34,780 nucleotides of DNA from CAYHHI01 sp964356335 (lineage in GTDB: Bacteria; Arandabacterota; Arandabacteria; Arandabacterales; Arandabacteraceae): contig CAYHHI010000034.1 of NCBI GenBank assembly GCA_964356335.1, positions 1 to 34,780 of the forward strand, in the 5' to 3' direction. The position numbers were made by a program, and so were the translations under genes. Positions within the stretch are counted from its first letter, which is position 1. The number at the start of each line of letters is the position of its first letter. This document shows, piece after piece, positions 8,703-16,406 of the stretch. The notes beneath the pieces are model-generated. The model worked only from the letters and a program-made list of their open reading frames with translations. It ran no database searches and was not told the origin of the DNA.

Positions 8703-8969
8703 GTGTCTTCCGCAGTTATCCCATATGGAGTCCTCTGTGAGCGCGCCAATGTCCCGGATCTCACGCATGCAGTGGGGCACTACCTTCAGGAAGTTGCAGA
8801 GTGGTGCCGGGACAACGGTTGGCCTCCCTTGAATGCGCTGGCGGTAAACAGGGATACGCACATGCCCGGTGACGGATACGACAGCGCTCCCGGGTGTGAT
8901 CTTCTGAAGTGGCCGGCTCAAGCCGAGGCCTGCATCGCTTTCACTGGTTACCCGGAGCATGTGACGTGA
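8703..8969 (+). CDS. small conserved-looking unknown protein
   Basis: An 88-residue ORF starts at GTG 8703. From AVIPYGVLCERANVP onward it looks strongly like coding sequence (HAVGHYLQEVAEWC, GWPPLNALAVNRDT, MPGDGY, APGCDL, then WPAQAEACIAF). The pattern of a helical pair followed by PPLNALAVN and PGDGY is one I associate with small hypothetical proteins near restriction or defence genes, but I cannot name the family. The true start is uncertain: an ORF in another frame immediately upstream (from about 8593, containing IIIEKYTEGQLAGM) may be its N-terminus separated by a frameshift. The next gene downstream, on the same strand, is a PD-(D/E)XK-like protein. Confidence 0.5.
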   Translation: MSSAVIPYGVLCERANVPDLTHAVGHYLQEVAEWCRDNGWPPLNALAVNRDTHMPGDGYDSAPGCDLLKWPAQAEACIAFTGYPEHVT

Positions 8970-9148
8970 GTGACGATCCACCGGGATCTCCTTCAGGATC
9001 GACTGTGTTATCGTGGGGGCAGCCGCTTGGGTGTCGTGGAGTCTCAAATCAAGCGCTGCGGTCGGTCTAGCCAGGTGTTCCACACGGACTCGGCCTCACC
9101 GAGCCGGGAGCAGGATTATTGGGCAACAGAAGCATGTCATGAGGGATC

Positions 9149-9946
9149 ATGAGCGAATTCATCATTAGGGGGCGAGACGGCGAGTGTATCAATGACTGGC
9201 GAAGCTGGACTCGGCCAAAGAAGGTCAACCAATGGCGCGCCGGCCGAAGTGCCATGGAACTTGCGCGTGCTTGGTTCGTTTCTCCGATCCCTCGCTGCCC
9301 CCAGGAGATTGCTGATCTTCTGGGCAGCCATCCCCTCACTGCAGGCGAGGCAATCTCCGAGGGGATCCCCGAATGTGTCACGAAGTTGCCCGAGCGCGGC
9401 GAGGGCCGAAATCACGATCTTCTTCTGCTTGGTCATGCTGCAGGCCGCAGCATTCTCATATCAATCGAGGCCAAGGTCGACGAGCCATTCGGCGACACCA
9501 TTGGCGGCTACTTGGCCAAGGCACGTCTGCTGACGCGGCGGACAAGAGCGCCGCAGCGCATTCAGTCTTTGGTGTCGATGGTGTTCAGCCCCTCTGCGAG
9601 CCCGGATCAGGACCCGTGGCGCGGACTTCGGTACCAGCTTCTTACGGCGGCCGCAGGCGCCGCTATTGAGGCAGCTCACCGCAACGCGGACATCGTGGTC
9701 CTAGTGGTCCATGAGTTCCATACCGAGCACATGAACCCGGACAAGTCTGCCATCAACGCGGCAGATTTCCGGGCATTCGTGAGCGTCCTTGTAGGCCTGC
9801 CCGCGGATGACATAGAACCTGGCCGGATATATGGACCAGCAAAGGTCGCGCTTGCGCCGAATTCGCCACAAGTCCGAGAGATATTCATTGGAAAAGCAGT
9901 GTGCAATTGGCAATCTGTCGGAGGATCTGCCTCGCCAGTGGCTTGA
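9149..9946 (+). CDS. PD-(D/E)XK-fold-like protein, possible nuclease
   Basis: This is a 265-residue protein. The central NHDLLLLG...ILISIEAKVDEPFGD has the arrangement of a PD-(D/E)XK nuclease core: D90, then a hydrophobic strand ending E107-x-K109. It is followed by helices and later strands (ADIVVLVVHEFHTEH). It resembles a family of uncharacterised bacterial proteins of this length that keep IEAKVDEPFG; I do not know an experimentally proven role. GAGGG precedes the ATG at short spacing. It follows the small gene at 8703 by about 180 bases, so the pair could be a unit. A DNA-cutting defence or repair role is inference from the fold only. Confidence 0.65.
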   Translation: MSEFIIRGRDGECINDWRSWTRPKKVNQWRAGRSAMELARAWFVSPIPRCPQEIADLLGSHPLTAGEAISEGIPECVTKLPERGEGRNHDLLLLGHAAGRSILISIEAKVDEPFGDTIGGYLAKARLLTRRTRAPQRIQSLVSMVFSPSASPDQDPWRGLRYQLLTAAAGAAIEAAHRNADIVVLVVHEFHTEHMNPDKSAINAADFRAFVSVLVGLPADDIEPGRIYGPAKVALAPNSPQVREIFIGKAVCNWQSVGGSASPVA

Positions 9947-10656
9947 GGCGGACGGTTGTCTCCGCGGAGCTTAACCAGCGGCCGGACTGACGGCTGCGTT
10001 TGTGCCATCGCTCAGCCCCCTACGACTAGGAGAATCTTCTCTCCATTCGGCTTCTTGCCCGTCGATGTATGGCGTTGTTAAAGCGGAAGATTTCCTACTT
10101 CAACTAAAGTGGGAAACCCTATGTTCTCACCATGGCCATAAGCGGTGACTCATTGAGCAGCGTAGTCTTCATCGCAGGGCTCTGGCGCAGGCAACCCAGC
10201 CAGGACTCGGGGGAGACCAACGCCCAGTTCGGCAGGCGGTGTCAGGAAGCTGACGCTCCGCCCGCGCCGACGTCCATCCTTACGCCCGTACCGGCGGGCA
10301 GATTCTCTGACCGAGGGGAACTCGCTCCTGCTGGCCGCCCCTCGGGAAAAGCTCAGCGAGATTGCTCGTAAACAGGCCCAGGTGCTCAAGAATGCTAGTC
10401 GCAAACGCTTCTGGGTTCAATGGAAGGAGCATCTCGCTGTAAGCGATGCCGCAAATTCTCCCGCCACTAGTTCTGGTTTTCCGCGGGCGGGACCGATGAG
10501 ATCCGCAGTATGGATGATTCTCAGGCAGACGAGTGCCTGCACGAGAATCGAGGCTGCAAAGCCACTAACCGTCTACTACAGCCGCTTCAGCGGAAATGAC
10601 CCCGGTAAATGGGTTACCCATGTACCTGCATATGACTCCTAGGCCTACGAGCAGTG
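9947..10656. other. stretch without a convincing gene
   Basis: About 700 bases. One plus-strand frame around 10310-10440 reads SLTEGNSLLLAAPREKLSEI and RKQAQVLKN, which has a coding-like look and may be the relic of a helical protein, but it is broken on both sides. A small imperfect hairpin (TTTCCTACTT / AAGTGGGAAA) lies at about 10089-10114. The plus-strand and minus-strand genes on either side converge here. Confidence 0.3.
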
Positions 10657-12255
10657 TCAGTCGCGATGTAACTCTAGTATCTCAAACAGGGTCGACGCGG
10701 ATACCAAAGCACAAGTCTTGTGCCAAAGGTCCTCCGATCTGTAATCGAACCGAAAGCACTGCAGGGTATAAAACAGCAAGGCGTAAAGATACTCCTCAAA
10801 GGTCTCCAGAGGATACAGGGCCCGGCCTGCCTCTCTTCGAACCGCGATAATCGCCCGAAAGGCTTTCAGGATATCTTCATTGCCAGTACTCGCCAGGCTA
10901 CAATCCGCCTCAAATGAACTCTGTTGCGCCAATGCTTTTTCGAGCGTCAGGAAGTCACTCGTCCCACACTTTGTAACAAGCTCGTACTTGATACTGGTCT
11001 CCAACTTAACGAAATCCACGACTACCGGCGCTTCCTTCGTCAGGCCAAAATCGATGAGCCAAACAAAGGGGTTCTTCCTCTGGACAAAAACGTTCTGACC
11101 CCTAAGGTCACCATGGCAAACGCACTCGTAACTCGAACAATAGGGGGTCTTATCTCGCATCCTGTCAAACATGTATCTCGGATGATAGACCATTCGTGGA
11201 ACGCCGGGTATGTCCAATGTATTGGAGGCGACTACCACATGAAAATCACTATTGAATTTCTGGACAAGATCATCAATGTCGAAGAGTTTCAAAGCATCAT
11301 ACCGCTCGAACAGCGGACCCAGCTCAAGTGGGGCCTTGCGGTTCTGCCATGCCCCCAGTCCGCCACGAAATATATCCTCCACCACGAGATCGAGCTTATC
11401 AATCTGACTAGACGGAAGTGTCCGGAAGAATGCCTCGAAATCTCCGACCCGCGTGAATTCAGAACCAACAAATGTGCACCCAAACCCTGCGAGGTCTCTC
11501 GTGAACCTACATCCTCGTTCCTCAGCGTAGATCGCATGCTTGTCCAGCGGGATCACGCCCTTAACGTATTTGTAGTAGTTCGCAATCTCTGCAGACACCT
11601 TCGCCTTATTGCGAGAGGACTTCACAACAGTCAGAGGGCCTTTTCGAGTTGCATCAAAGAATGGCTGGACCTTGCACACCACAGCGCCGCTATAGCCTGG
11701 TACCAGAGGGAACACCACAACCCTCTCACAATCCCAGAAGAGCCTCCTCATAAGCTCCCTCATCTCGCGATCATCGCTCCCGAAGTCAATGTGCTGGAGT
11801 ATTATGTCGAGGTTATGGTTGTACCTCAAAACTCGCTTTATGGTTGGTTCTAAATTGGGCAGAATATATCTGAGCTGATCGGCGGTATCTTTCACAAGCA
11901 AGGCATCAGCATTATCTGTGTAGAACTTCTCTGCCATCCGGTCGACATCCGTGCCTGAGATCACGATCACCCTCATATCAAACTGGCTTCTGCATGCTGA
12001 CCGAATCTCGTTGATCTCGCTCAGTGCCCTCTTTCCGTTTGATGGGTCCGGCGCCCCATCTGTGGATATCTGCGTATCCAGAATAGCCCTATTCAGCAGT
12101 ATCACGTCTGGATGTAGGGTGCGAACGAGGTTGACGCCCTCCTCCCTGCTTCTAGCTACCGCACAACTATATTTGTCGGGCGATAGCAGCGCTTTGAGCG
12201 CATTTGTGAAATTCTCTTCATCATCGATGATCACGACGTCTATCACTAGTGTCAA
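10657..12255 (-). CDS. pseudo-receiver fused to APH/protein-kinase-like phosphotransferase
   Basis: 532 residues. Residues 1-135 are a CheY-like receiver: D11/D12 (IIDDEE), S100/T102 and K122 (LLVKD) are present. The phosphate-accepting position in HPDVILLNRAI is N55 (AAT; ATT on the plus strand at 12091-12093), so ordinary phosphorylation should not occur. Residues ~175-532 look like an aminoglycoside-phosphotransferase/protein-kinase fold, with a glycine-rich turn (VPGYSGAVVCK, 185-195), a candidate ATP lysine (VVKSS, ~212), the catalytic loop HGDLRGQN (381-388) and DFG (402-404), then DFVKLE. This resembles the predicted kinase-like TCAD9-type domain described for bacterial conflict-related ternary systems; that assignment is from memory. 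The TTG start overlaps the histidine kinase stop in TTGA, so translation is coupled. It is the last gene of the trpD-HK operon. Confidence 0.8.
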   Translation of the reverse strand: MTLVIDVVIIDDEENFTNALKALLSPDKYSCAVARSREEGVNLVRTLHPDVILLNRAILDTQISTDGAPDPSNGKRALSEINEIRSACRSQFDMRVIVISGTDVDRMAEKFYTDNADALLVKDTADQLRYILPNLEPTIKRVLRYNHNLDIILQHIDFGSDDREMRELMRRLFWDCERVVVFPLVPGYSGAVVCKVQPFFDATRKGPLTVVKSSRNKAKVSAEIANYYKYVKGVIPLDKHAIYAEERGCRFTRDLAGFGCTFVGSEFTRVGDFEAFFRTLPSSQIDKLDLVVEDIFRGGLGAWQNRKAPLELGPLFERYDALKLFDIDDLVQKFNSDFHVVVASNTLDIPGVPRMVYHPRYMFDRMRDKTPYCSSYECVCHGDLRGQNVFVQRKNPFVWLIDFGLTKEAPVVVDFVKLETSIKYELVTKCGTSDFLTLEKALAQQSSFEADCSLASTGNEDILKAFRAIIAVRREAGRALYPLETFEEYLYALLFYTLQCFRFDYRSEDLWHKTCALVSASTLFEILELHRD

Positions 12256-13286
12256 TCCTCGTTGGCGCAGTCAGGGATTTCAACTAATACACTCACTGAG
12301 TTGTCCTCGCCATTTGATGGTGTGATCTTCCCGCCAAGCACCTCTTCAACAAGATGTTTTGCCACGAAGAAGCCAATCCCAGCACCTCGCCCATCTTTAG
12401 CCTTCGTGGATGTAAAAGGCACGCCCGTTTGCAGCCGCTCCAGAATATCGGCAGGGATGCTGCTCCCCTCATTAATCACTTCAATGGAAGTCTTTTCCTC
12501 ACCCCGCCACGCCCTGATTGTTAGTTTGTTCTCCCCCTTCATCTCGTCATAGGCGTTCTGAATGATGACGTCAACGACGTACGTAAGATGTCTGGGGTCT
12601 GAATACAGCGAGAGATCGTCGTCAATATCAATGACAACTTTAATGCTGGGGCTGGCCTGTGTATACCTCTCTAGCACAGACATTACTAGATGTTTGAGAA
12701 GTACTCTTGTCCTATCAATTTCCCTCAGATACTTAAGGTAGAAGAAATTCGAAACGACCTTCGATATTCTTCTCACATCCTGCTCAAGCTGATCGAAAAA
12801 CTTAGGATCCGCTGTCTTACGAAAGGCTGCAGTCTCAGCCACTATATTGTTACAGACATTGTGCACATAGTGACTCATGCCAGTCACTACTAGGCTATTG
12901 ATCATTGCCTCTCGGACAAGGGCCGTAAGGCTCTCAAACACGAACACGAATCCAACCATATTCCCCCTAACAAACAGCGGACTCATGTTCACCTTGTAGG
13001 ACTTCATCTTGCCACCAGAGCGAGGGCTGTGCTCAAGTGAGGGGATATATTGGGCTTCACCTTTACTCCTAAGGATAGAAAGTGCTTGCTGGAACTCCGC
13101 CTCCTCGGCGAAACTCGGGAAAACCTCATATAAGTGCTTACCCACACATTCCTGGTCAATGCTGGACACAACACCTCTTGTCTCAAAGAGCTTGTTCATA
13201 TGCCGGATGGTCATGTCTTGCTCTACTACGATCACATAGTCCAGCATTGCATCAATTATGGGCCTGCAGCGCCGTAAGGACTCCAA
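12252..13286 (-). CDS. PAS-domain soluble sensor histidine kinase
   Basis: 344 residues with no membrane segment, so probably cytoplasmic. Residues ~8-120 form a PAS domain (DYVIVVEQDMTIRHMN, HLYEVFPSF, VGFVFVFESL). The dimerisation helix carries the likely phosphorylated H139 in GMSHYVHN, an unusual H-box. The ATPase domain has an N-box (IIQNAYDEM) and the glycine-rich DGRGAGIGFFVAKHL. I kept the TTG start at 13286 because GGAGG stands a few bases before it. It begins 40 bases after the trpD stop and its own stop overlaps the next gene. The obvious partner is that receiver-kinase fusion, but its receiver lacks the acceptor Asp. Signal transfer may therefore be through binding rather than phosphate, or the true target is elsewhere. 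Confidence 0.88.
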   Translation of the reverse strand: MESLRRCRPIIDAMLDYVIVVEQDMTIRHMNKLFETRGVVSSIDQECVGKHLYEVFPSFAEEAEFQQALSILRSKGEAQYIPSLEHSPRSGGKMKSYKVNMSPLFVRGNMVGFVFVFESLTALVREAMINSLVVTGMSHYVHNVCNNIVAETAAFRKTADPKFFDQLEQDVRRISKVVSNFFYLKYLREIDRTRVLLKHLVMSVLERYTQASPSIKVVIDIDDDLSLYSDPRHLTYVVDVIIQNAYDEMKGENKLTIRAWRGEEKTSIEVINEGSSIPADILERLQTGVPFTSTKAKDGRGAGIGFFVAKHLVEEVLGGKITPSNGEDNSVSVLVEIPDCANED

Positions 13287-13326
13287 GTTCCTACCTCCTG
13301 CCGCTCTAAAGACTCTACTGCCACGT

Positions 13327-14346
13327 TCAAAACGCCTTCGTTGCGGTAATGAAATCGTCCAACTTGCGGGCGGCCTTGCCGCTGTCTATGCTTGCCGCTG
13401 CTATGTGGACCCCATCCTTAACGCTATCAGCTCGCCCTCCCACATAGATCGCCGCTGCAGCGTTCAAAACAACTACGTCTCTCATAGGGCCCTTGCAGCC
13501 CCTCAGTATGGAATGGGTTATCTCAGCGCTCTCCGACGGTCCAACCCCAGCAATGTCGCTCGCCCGACAACGCCTAAAGCCGAAATCCTCGGGGACAACC
13601 TCATAGGTCCTGATCCCAGAGTCCTGGGTTACCTCTGCCACGACGGTCTCTCCCAGAGTTGAGAGCTCATCCATTCCCCCCTTACCAAAGACCACTAGTC
13701 CCTTCTCTATTCCCAGGCGGTGAAGCGCACCAGCGATCTTCGGAACGAGCTCCTCCGCAAACACACCCAAGACATGGCCCTTCGCATCTGCCGGATTGGT
13801 CAGGGGTCCCAGCACATTAAACACCGTGCGAATCCGAAGCTCCTTCCTAGGGCCCAGCGCATATTTCATAGAAGGGTGGAAAGCGGGGGCAAAAAGAAAG
13901 CCTATCCCCACCCGTTCGATCACCTGTTCTACCTGGCCTGGCTTAAGCATGATGTTAGCGCCAAGAGCCTCTAGCACATCAGCGCTGCCGCATATGCTAG
14001 TAACTGATCTGTTCCCGTGTTTAGCGATACAGATACCCGCACCTGCAGCAACGAATGCACTTATAGTTGATATGTTTATAGTCTTCAACGGTGCCCCACC
14101 TGTGCCACAGGTGTCCGTCAGGCGCCCATCTACTTTCGGACTTATCCTGCTGCTTCTCTCCTTCATCACGCTGGCGAAGCCCGCGATTTCCTCGACCGTT
14201 TCGCCTTTGACTCGCAGCCCCATAAGAACTGCGGCGATTTGCACATCTGAAACGGTACCCGATGTAATCTCATTCATCAAAGCGCACGCTTCCTCGTAGG
14301 CCAAACTCCTGCCCAACGCGATCTTCTCAATGTTGTCGAGTATCAT
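13327..14346 (-). CDS. trpD: anthranilate phosphoribosyltransferase homologue (TrpD)
   Basis: 339 residues, full family length. TrpD joins anthranilate to PRPP in tryptophan synthesis. Visible signatures are the PRPP-binding GTGG (81-84), NIST, KHGNRSVTS (109-117), GSADVLEALG and the metal-binding DE in GGMDELSTLGE. The position after GTGG is alanine rather than the common Asp (GTGGAPLKT), a variant I believe occurs in other TrpD proteins. GGGAGG precedes the ATG. No other trp gene is nearby. Instead it leads an operon with a histidine kinase and a receiver-kinase fusion. It may be an ordinary but displaced trp gene, or a relative acting on another aromatic or base substrate under control of the two signalling genes. 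Confidence 0.9.
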   Translation of the reverse strand: MILDNIEKIALGRSLAYEEACALMNEITSGTVSDVQIAAVLMGLRVKGETVEEIAGFASVMKERSSRISPKVDGRLTDTCGTGGAPLKTINISTISAFVAAGAGICIAKHGNRSVTSICGSADVLEALGANIMLKPGQVEQVIERVGIGFLFAPAFHPSMKYALGPRKELRIRTVFNVLGPLTNPADAKGHVLGVFAEELVPKIAGALHRLGIEKGLVVFGKGGMDELSTLGETVVAEVTQDSGIRTYEVVPEDFGFRRCRASDIAGVGPSESAEITHSILRGCKGPMRDVVVLNAAAAIYVGGRADSVKDGVHIAAASIDSGKAARKLDDFITATKAF

Positions 14347-14540
14347 CCTGGCCCTCCCTGTGATGAAATGATCGACGCTCCATCAAAGTCCAGGCGCATT
14401 CTACCACGGTCAAACTGAATCCGCAACGTGAAATCGGAACTGTTCTTCGTGCCTGCCCAGAACGAAGGACGGTAGATACCCACTGTGGCTGATCAGGTAA
14501 TGTCATGCAACATCCCGATGCTGCTTGAAACGCAACCGCG

Positions 14541-14707
14541 TTCTGCTAACGGTTTGCTAACGGACCCAGCCAAAACACCCCAAAACAAGAGAAAACACCG
14601 AGAAAACAGAATTCGCGCAACCGCTTGAACCTCTTTCAGTTACGTCCTTCTTGTTCCTCGGTGTTTTCCCTTGTTTCTACCGCTCAGGGCACTCATAACC
14701 CAAGGTC
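14541..14707. repeat. repeat A, left copy of a ~165-base element-end repeat
   Basis: It matches 29363-29530 in the same orientation with roughly 85% identity by eye, starting TTCTGCTAACGG and running through CAACCGC, CCTCTTTCAGTTACGTCC and CTTGTTTCTACCGC. Inside it, arms AAACAAGAGAAAACACCGAG (14584-14603) and CTCGGTGTTTTCCCTTGTTT (14657-14676) are almost perfect inverted repeats about 50 bases apart. Its right end runs straight into a tRNA 3' half, which is how the arm of an integrative element looks beside its tRNA attachment core. Confidence 0.8.
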
Positions 14708-14735
14708 GCTGGTGCAAATCCAGCCCTCGCTGCCA
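14692..14735 (+). other. tRNA 3'-half (CAU anticodon), probable attachment-site remnant
   Basis: The 44 bases fit tRNA architecture exactly: anticodon loop CTCATAA, stem CCCAA, variable loop GGTC, T-arm GCTGG-TGCAAAT-CCAGC, acceptor strand CCTCGCT, then G and CCA. The 5' half is missing; upstream is repeat A. Integrases of the tyrosine type often use the anticodon-loop-to-3'-end part of a tRNA as attachment core, so this is best read as an att remnant of a tRNA-Met(CAU) type gene. Changes from a perfect tRNA (G at position 55, a four-base variable loop) suggest it is no longer under selection. Confidence 0.75.
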
Positions 14736-15065
14736 TACCGGAAGACTCCTTGGTACCATTGCGGCAGGTCAGTGCTGACCGCCGTTACCTTGACTCATCG
14801 CACGCCACTGGCCACTGTGGCTCCGTTGTTCACGCGAATCACTGATGGGGCAAATGAGAAGAGATACCCCTTGGCCCCTTCCCCACCGATGGGTTACACT
14901 CCCACAGGGATCAGGGCCTTACCTTGGTATTCGAATTGGGTGTCGATGACATCGACAGGCGGGAAACTCGTTTTTTGGTGTGTGTAGCGGGGCCCCGCTA
15001 CCAAATAGAGCCCTGGGCTTACGGAAGCTTCGGGGCTCGCGTTTTTGGTGCCTTGGGAGACCACA

Positions 15066-15299
15066 ATGATAAGAGACCGACGGGCCTTTGAGGAGTTCGA
15101 AAAAGCGCTGATCCGATCGACGAAGCCCGACCTCATCAAGAACCTGCGGATCGTGAACGCAATGTACGAGGAAGCGAGGCATCTTGGCGTTTTCCCCCTG
15201 AAGGACCCAATGGCCGGCATTGAGACCGTGATAAAGATGGCTAGGGTGGTTAACCTTGTTCGAGGAGATTCTCTCGAGGATAGCCAGCGAACTGGATAG
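15066..15299 (+). CDS. small partner protein of the downstream nucleotidyltransferase
   Basis: 77 residues from the ATG at 15066, chosen because GGGAG lies just upstream. It reads MIRDRRAFEEFEKALIRSTK, then NLRIVNAMYEEARHLGVFPL and GIETVIKMARVVN. Small helical proteins of this type are commonly encoded directly before a DUF/MNT-type nucleotidyltransferase. Here it overlaps that gene by 44 bases, implying coupled translation. Its role is not known to me; an antitoxin-like or stabilising subunit is a reasonable guess from the gene pair layout. Confidence 0.7.
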   Translation: MIRDRRAFEEFEKALIRSTKPDLIKNLRIVNAMYEEARHLGVFPLKDPMAGIETVIKMARVVNLVRGDSLEDSQRTG

Positions 15300-15810
15300 A
15301 GTCGGCCTGCCGTATATGGTCATCGGAGGCCAGGCCGTCTTGCGCTATGGCGAACCCAGGCTGACCAAGGATATCAACATAATGCTCGGCGTCGGTATCG
15401 AGGGCGTTCCGCGAGTTGAGAAGGCGATCAGCAATCTGAATATCAGGCTACTGGTCGAGAACCCCGATGCCTTCGTGCGCAGGACCTTCGTGCTCCCGGC
15501 GCAAGATGAGGCATCGGGCATCCGCATCGACTTCGTCCTCTCGTTCTCCGATTACGAGGAGCAGGCGATCGCCAGAGCAGCCGGCGTGGAGATGAGGGGC
15601 GTCCCTGTGAGATTCGCGACGCTCGAGGATGTTATCGTCCATAAGGTCGTTGCTGGCAGGCCCCGCGATCTCGATGACGTCAAGTCAATCGTTCTGAAGA
15701 ACCCCGGCTACGACGGGCAGTACATCGAGCGGTGGCTCCAGGAGTTCGATAGATCTTTGGGCGAGGATCATTTGGCAGTCTTTCGAAGTCTCCTGGACGA
15801 AGTGAAGTAA
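15256..15810 (+). CDS. Pol-beta-like nucleotidyltransferase (MNT/AbiEii-like), one metal ligand changed
   Basis: 184 residues. The signature VIGGQAVLRYGEPRLTKDIN matches the minimal nucleotidyltransferase fold (GG at 24-25), with a third acidic strand RIDFVLSF (D92) and a C-terminal helical part (LEDVIVHKVVAGRPRDLDDV). In the family the metal-binding pair is D-x-D; here it is D39-x-N41 (AAC at 15376-15378, one base from Asp). Activity may be reduced or lost. I use the TTG at 15256; it keeps the complete N-terminal helix, though a later start cannot be excluded. Related enzymes act as toxins that modify tRNA or proteins, paired with a small partner such as the overlapping upstream gene. Confidence 0.8.
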   Translation: MFEEILSRIASELDRVGLPYMVIGGQAVLRYGEPRLTKDINIMLGVGIEGVPRVEKAISNLNIRLLVENPDAFVRRTFVLPAQDEASGIRIDFVLSFSDYEEQAIARAAGVEMRGVPVRFATLEDVIVHKVVAGRPRDLDDVKSIVLKNPGYDGQYIERWLQEFDRSLGEDHLAVFRSLLDEVK

Positions 15811-15813
15811 CTC

Positions 15814-15848
15814 GAAGGTCACCGGTTCAAACCCAGTGACCCGCCTCA
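15814..15848 (+). other. second tRNA 3'-end fragment
   Basis: Four bases after the nucleotidyltransferase stop, GAAGGTC is followed by T-arm ACCGG-TTCAAAC-CCAGT (one mispair) and acceptor-like GACCCGC. The terminal triplet is TCA instead of CCA. Translated on the minus strand it gives VTGFEPVTF, the tell-tale spurious peptide of tRNA 3' ends. No 5' half is present. It is probably another integration scar, from a different tRNA than the one at 14692. Confidence 0.5.
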
Positions 15849-15850
15849 TC

Positions 15851-16406
15851 GATTTTCCAATTGAAGCTGGCCGGGTCTTCGGGGGGAAGGCCAATTCCTC
15901 ACAACCAGGCGAGGCTCCTCTCCATCTGTAATTCCAGACCCGGATCGCCGTGGCTATAAGGTGGGAAGACTGCCCACGTTAGACAGACTGGGAAGTCGGT
16001 GCGGCGTGCCGAAATTGCGGGGAGAAATTCCACGTGGTGGTTGCTTTCAAATGAGTTCCTGATCTCCCGCATCCTAGGCGAGTGAGCTAGCAATGTAGGC
16101 TTTGTCGGTGTTTGGTGATGAGTCGGCTACGATGCCTATGGATGATCACGACGAGGCATCCGTGGCTGCCGCCGTAGCCACTGCAGACAGGCCATCCGGG
16201 TTGCTTGGCTTAAGCAGACGCCCGAGCCGGTGGCCTGTAGCGCCAAGGATCTCTCCGCAATTCCGTTCGGCTTTGGCCTCTCTGAGAATCGCGATTATCT
16301 GCTCTTCTGTGAACCATGTTGCGTGTATCAGCCAACCTCCCCGGCAGCCATCTTTTCAGATCGATTGACCCTTTGCACGGAGGAGTTTGCTGGTGGGAAG
16401 GTCCTC
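15851..16406. other. stretch without a convincing gene
   Basis: About 555 bases with no ORF I can support. Its start holds AATTGAAGCTGGCCGGG followed by TCTTCGGGGGGAAGG. Related strings occur at 221-236 (GTTGAAGCTGGCCGGG) and, more diverged, at 18518-18552 (ACAGCTGGCTGGGTTTTCGG), so it may be the scar of a small dispersed element. Confidence 0.3.

Noticed and set aside
8649..9083. 144-residue minus-strand frame
   Set aside because: The plus-strand frame at 8703-8969 has far better coding character over the same bases.
10924..11853. 309-residue open frame on the plus strand inside the receiver-kinase gene
   Set aside because: The minus strand has receiver and kinase motifs and operon coupling; the plus frame has no family features.
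14692..15848. Complete tRNA genes
   Set aside because: Only 3' portions are present; no D-arm or 5' acceptor strand precedes either fragment.
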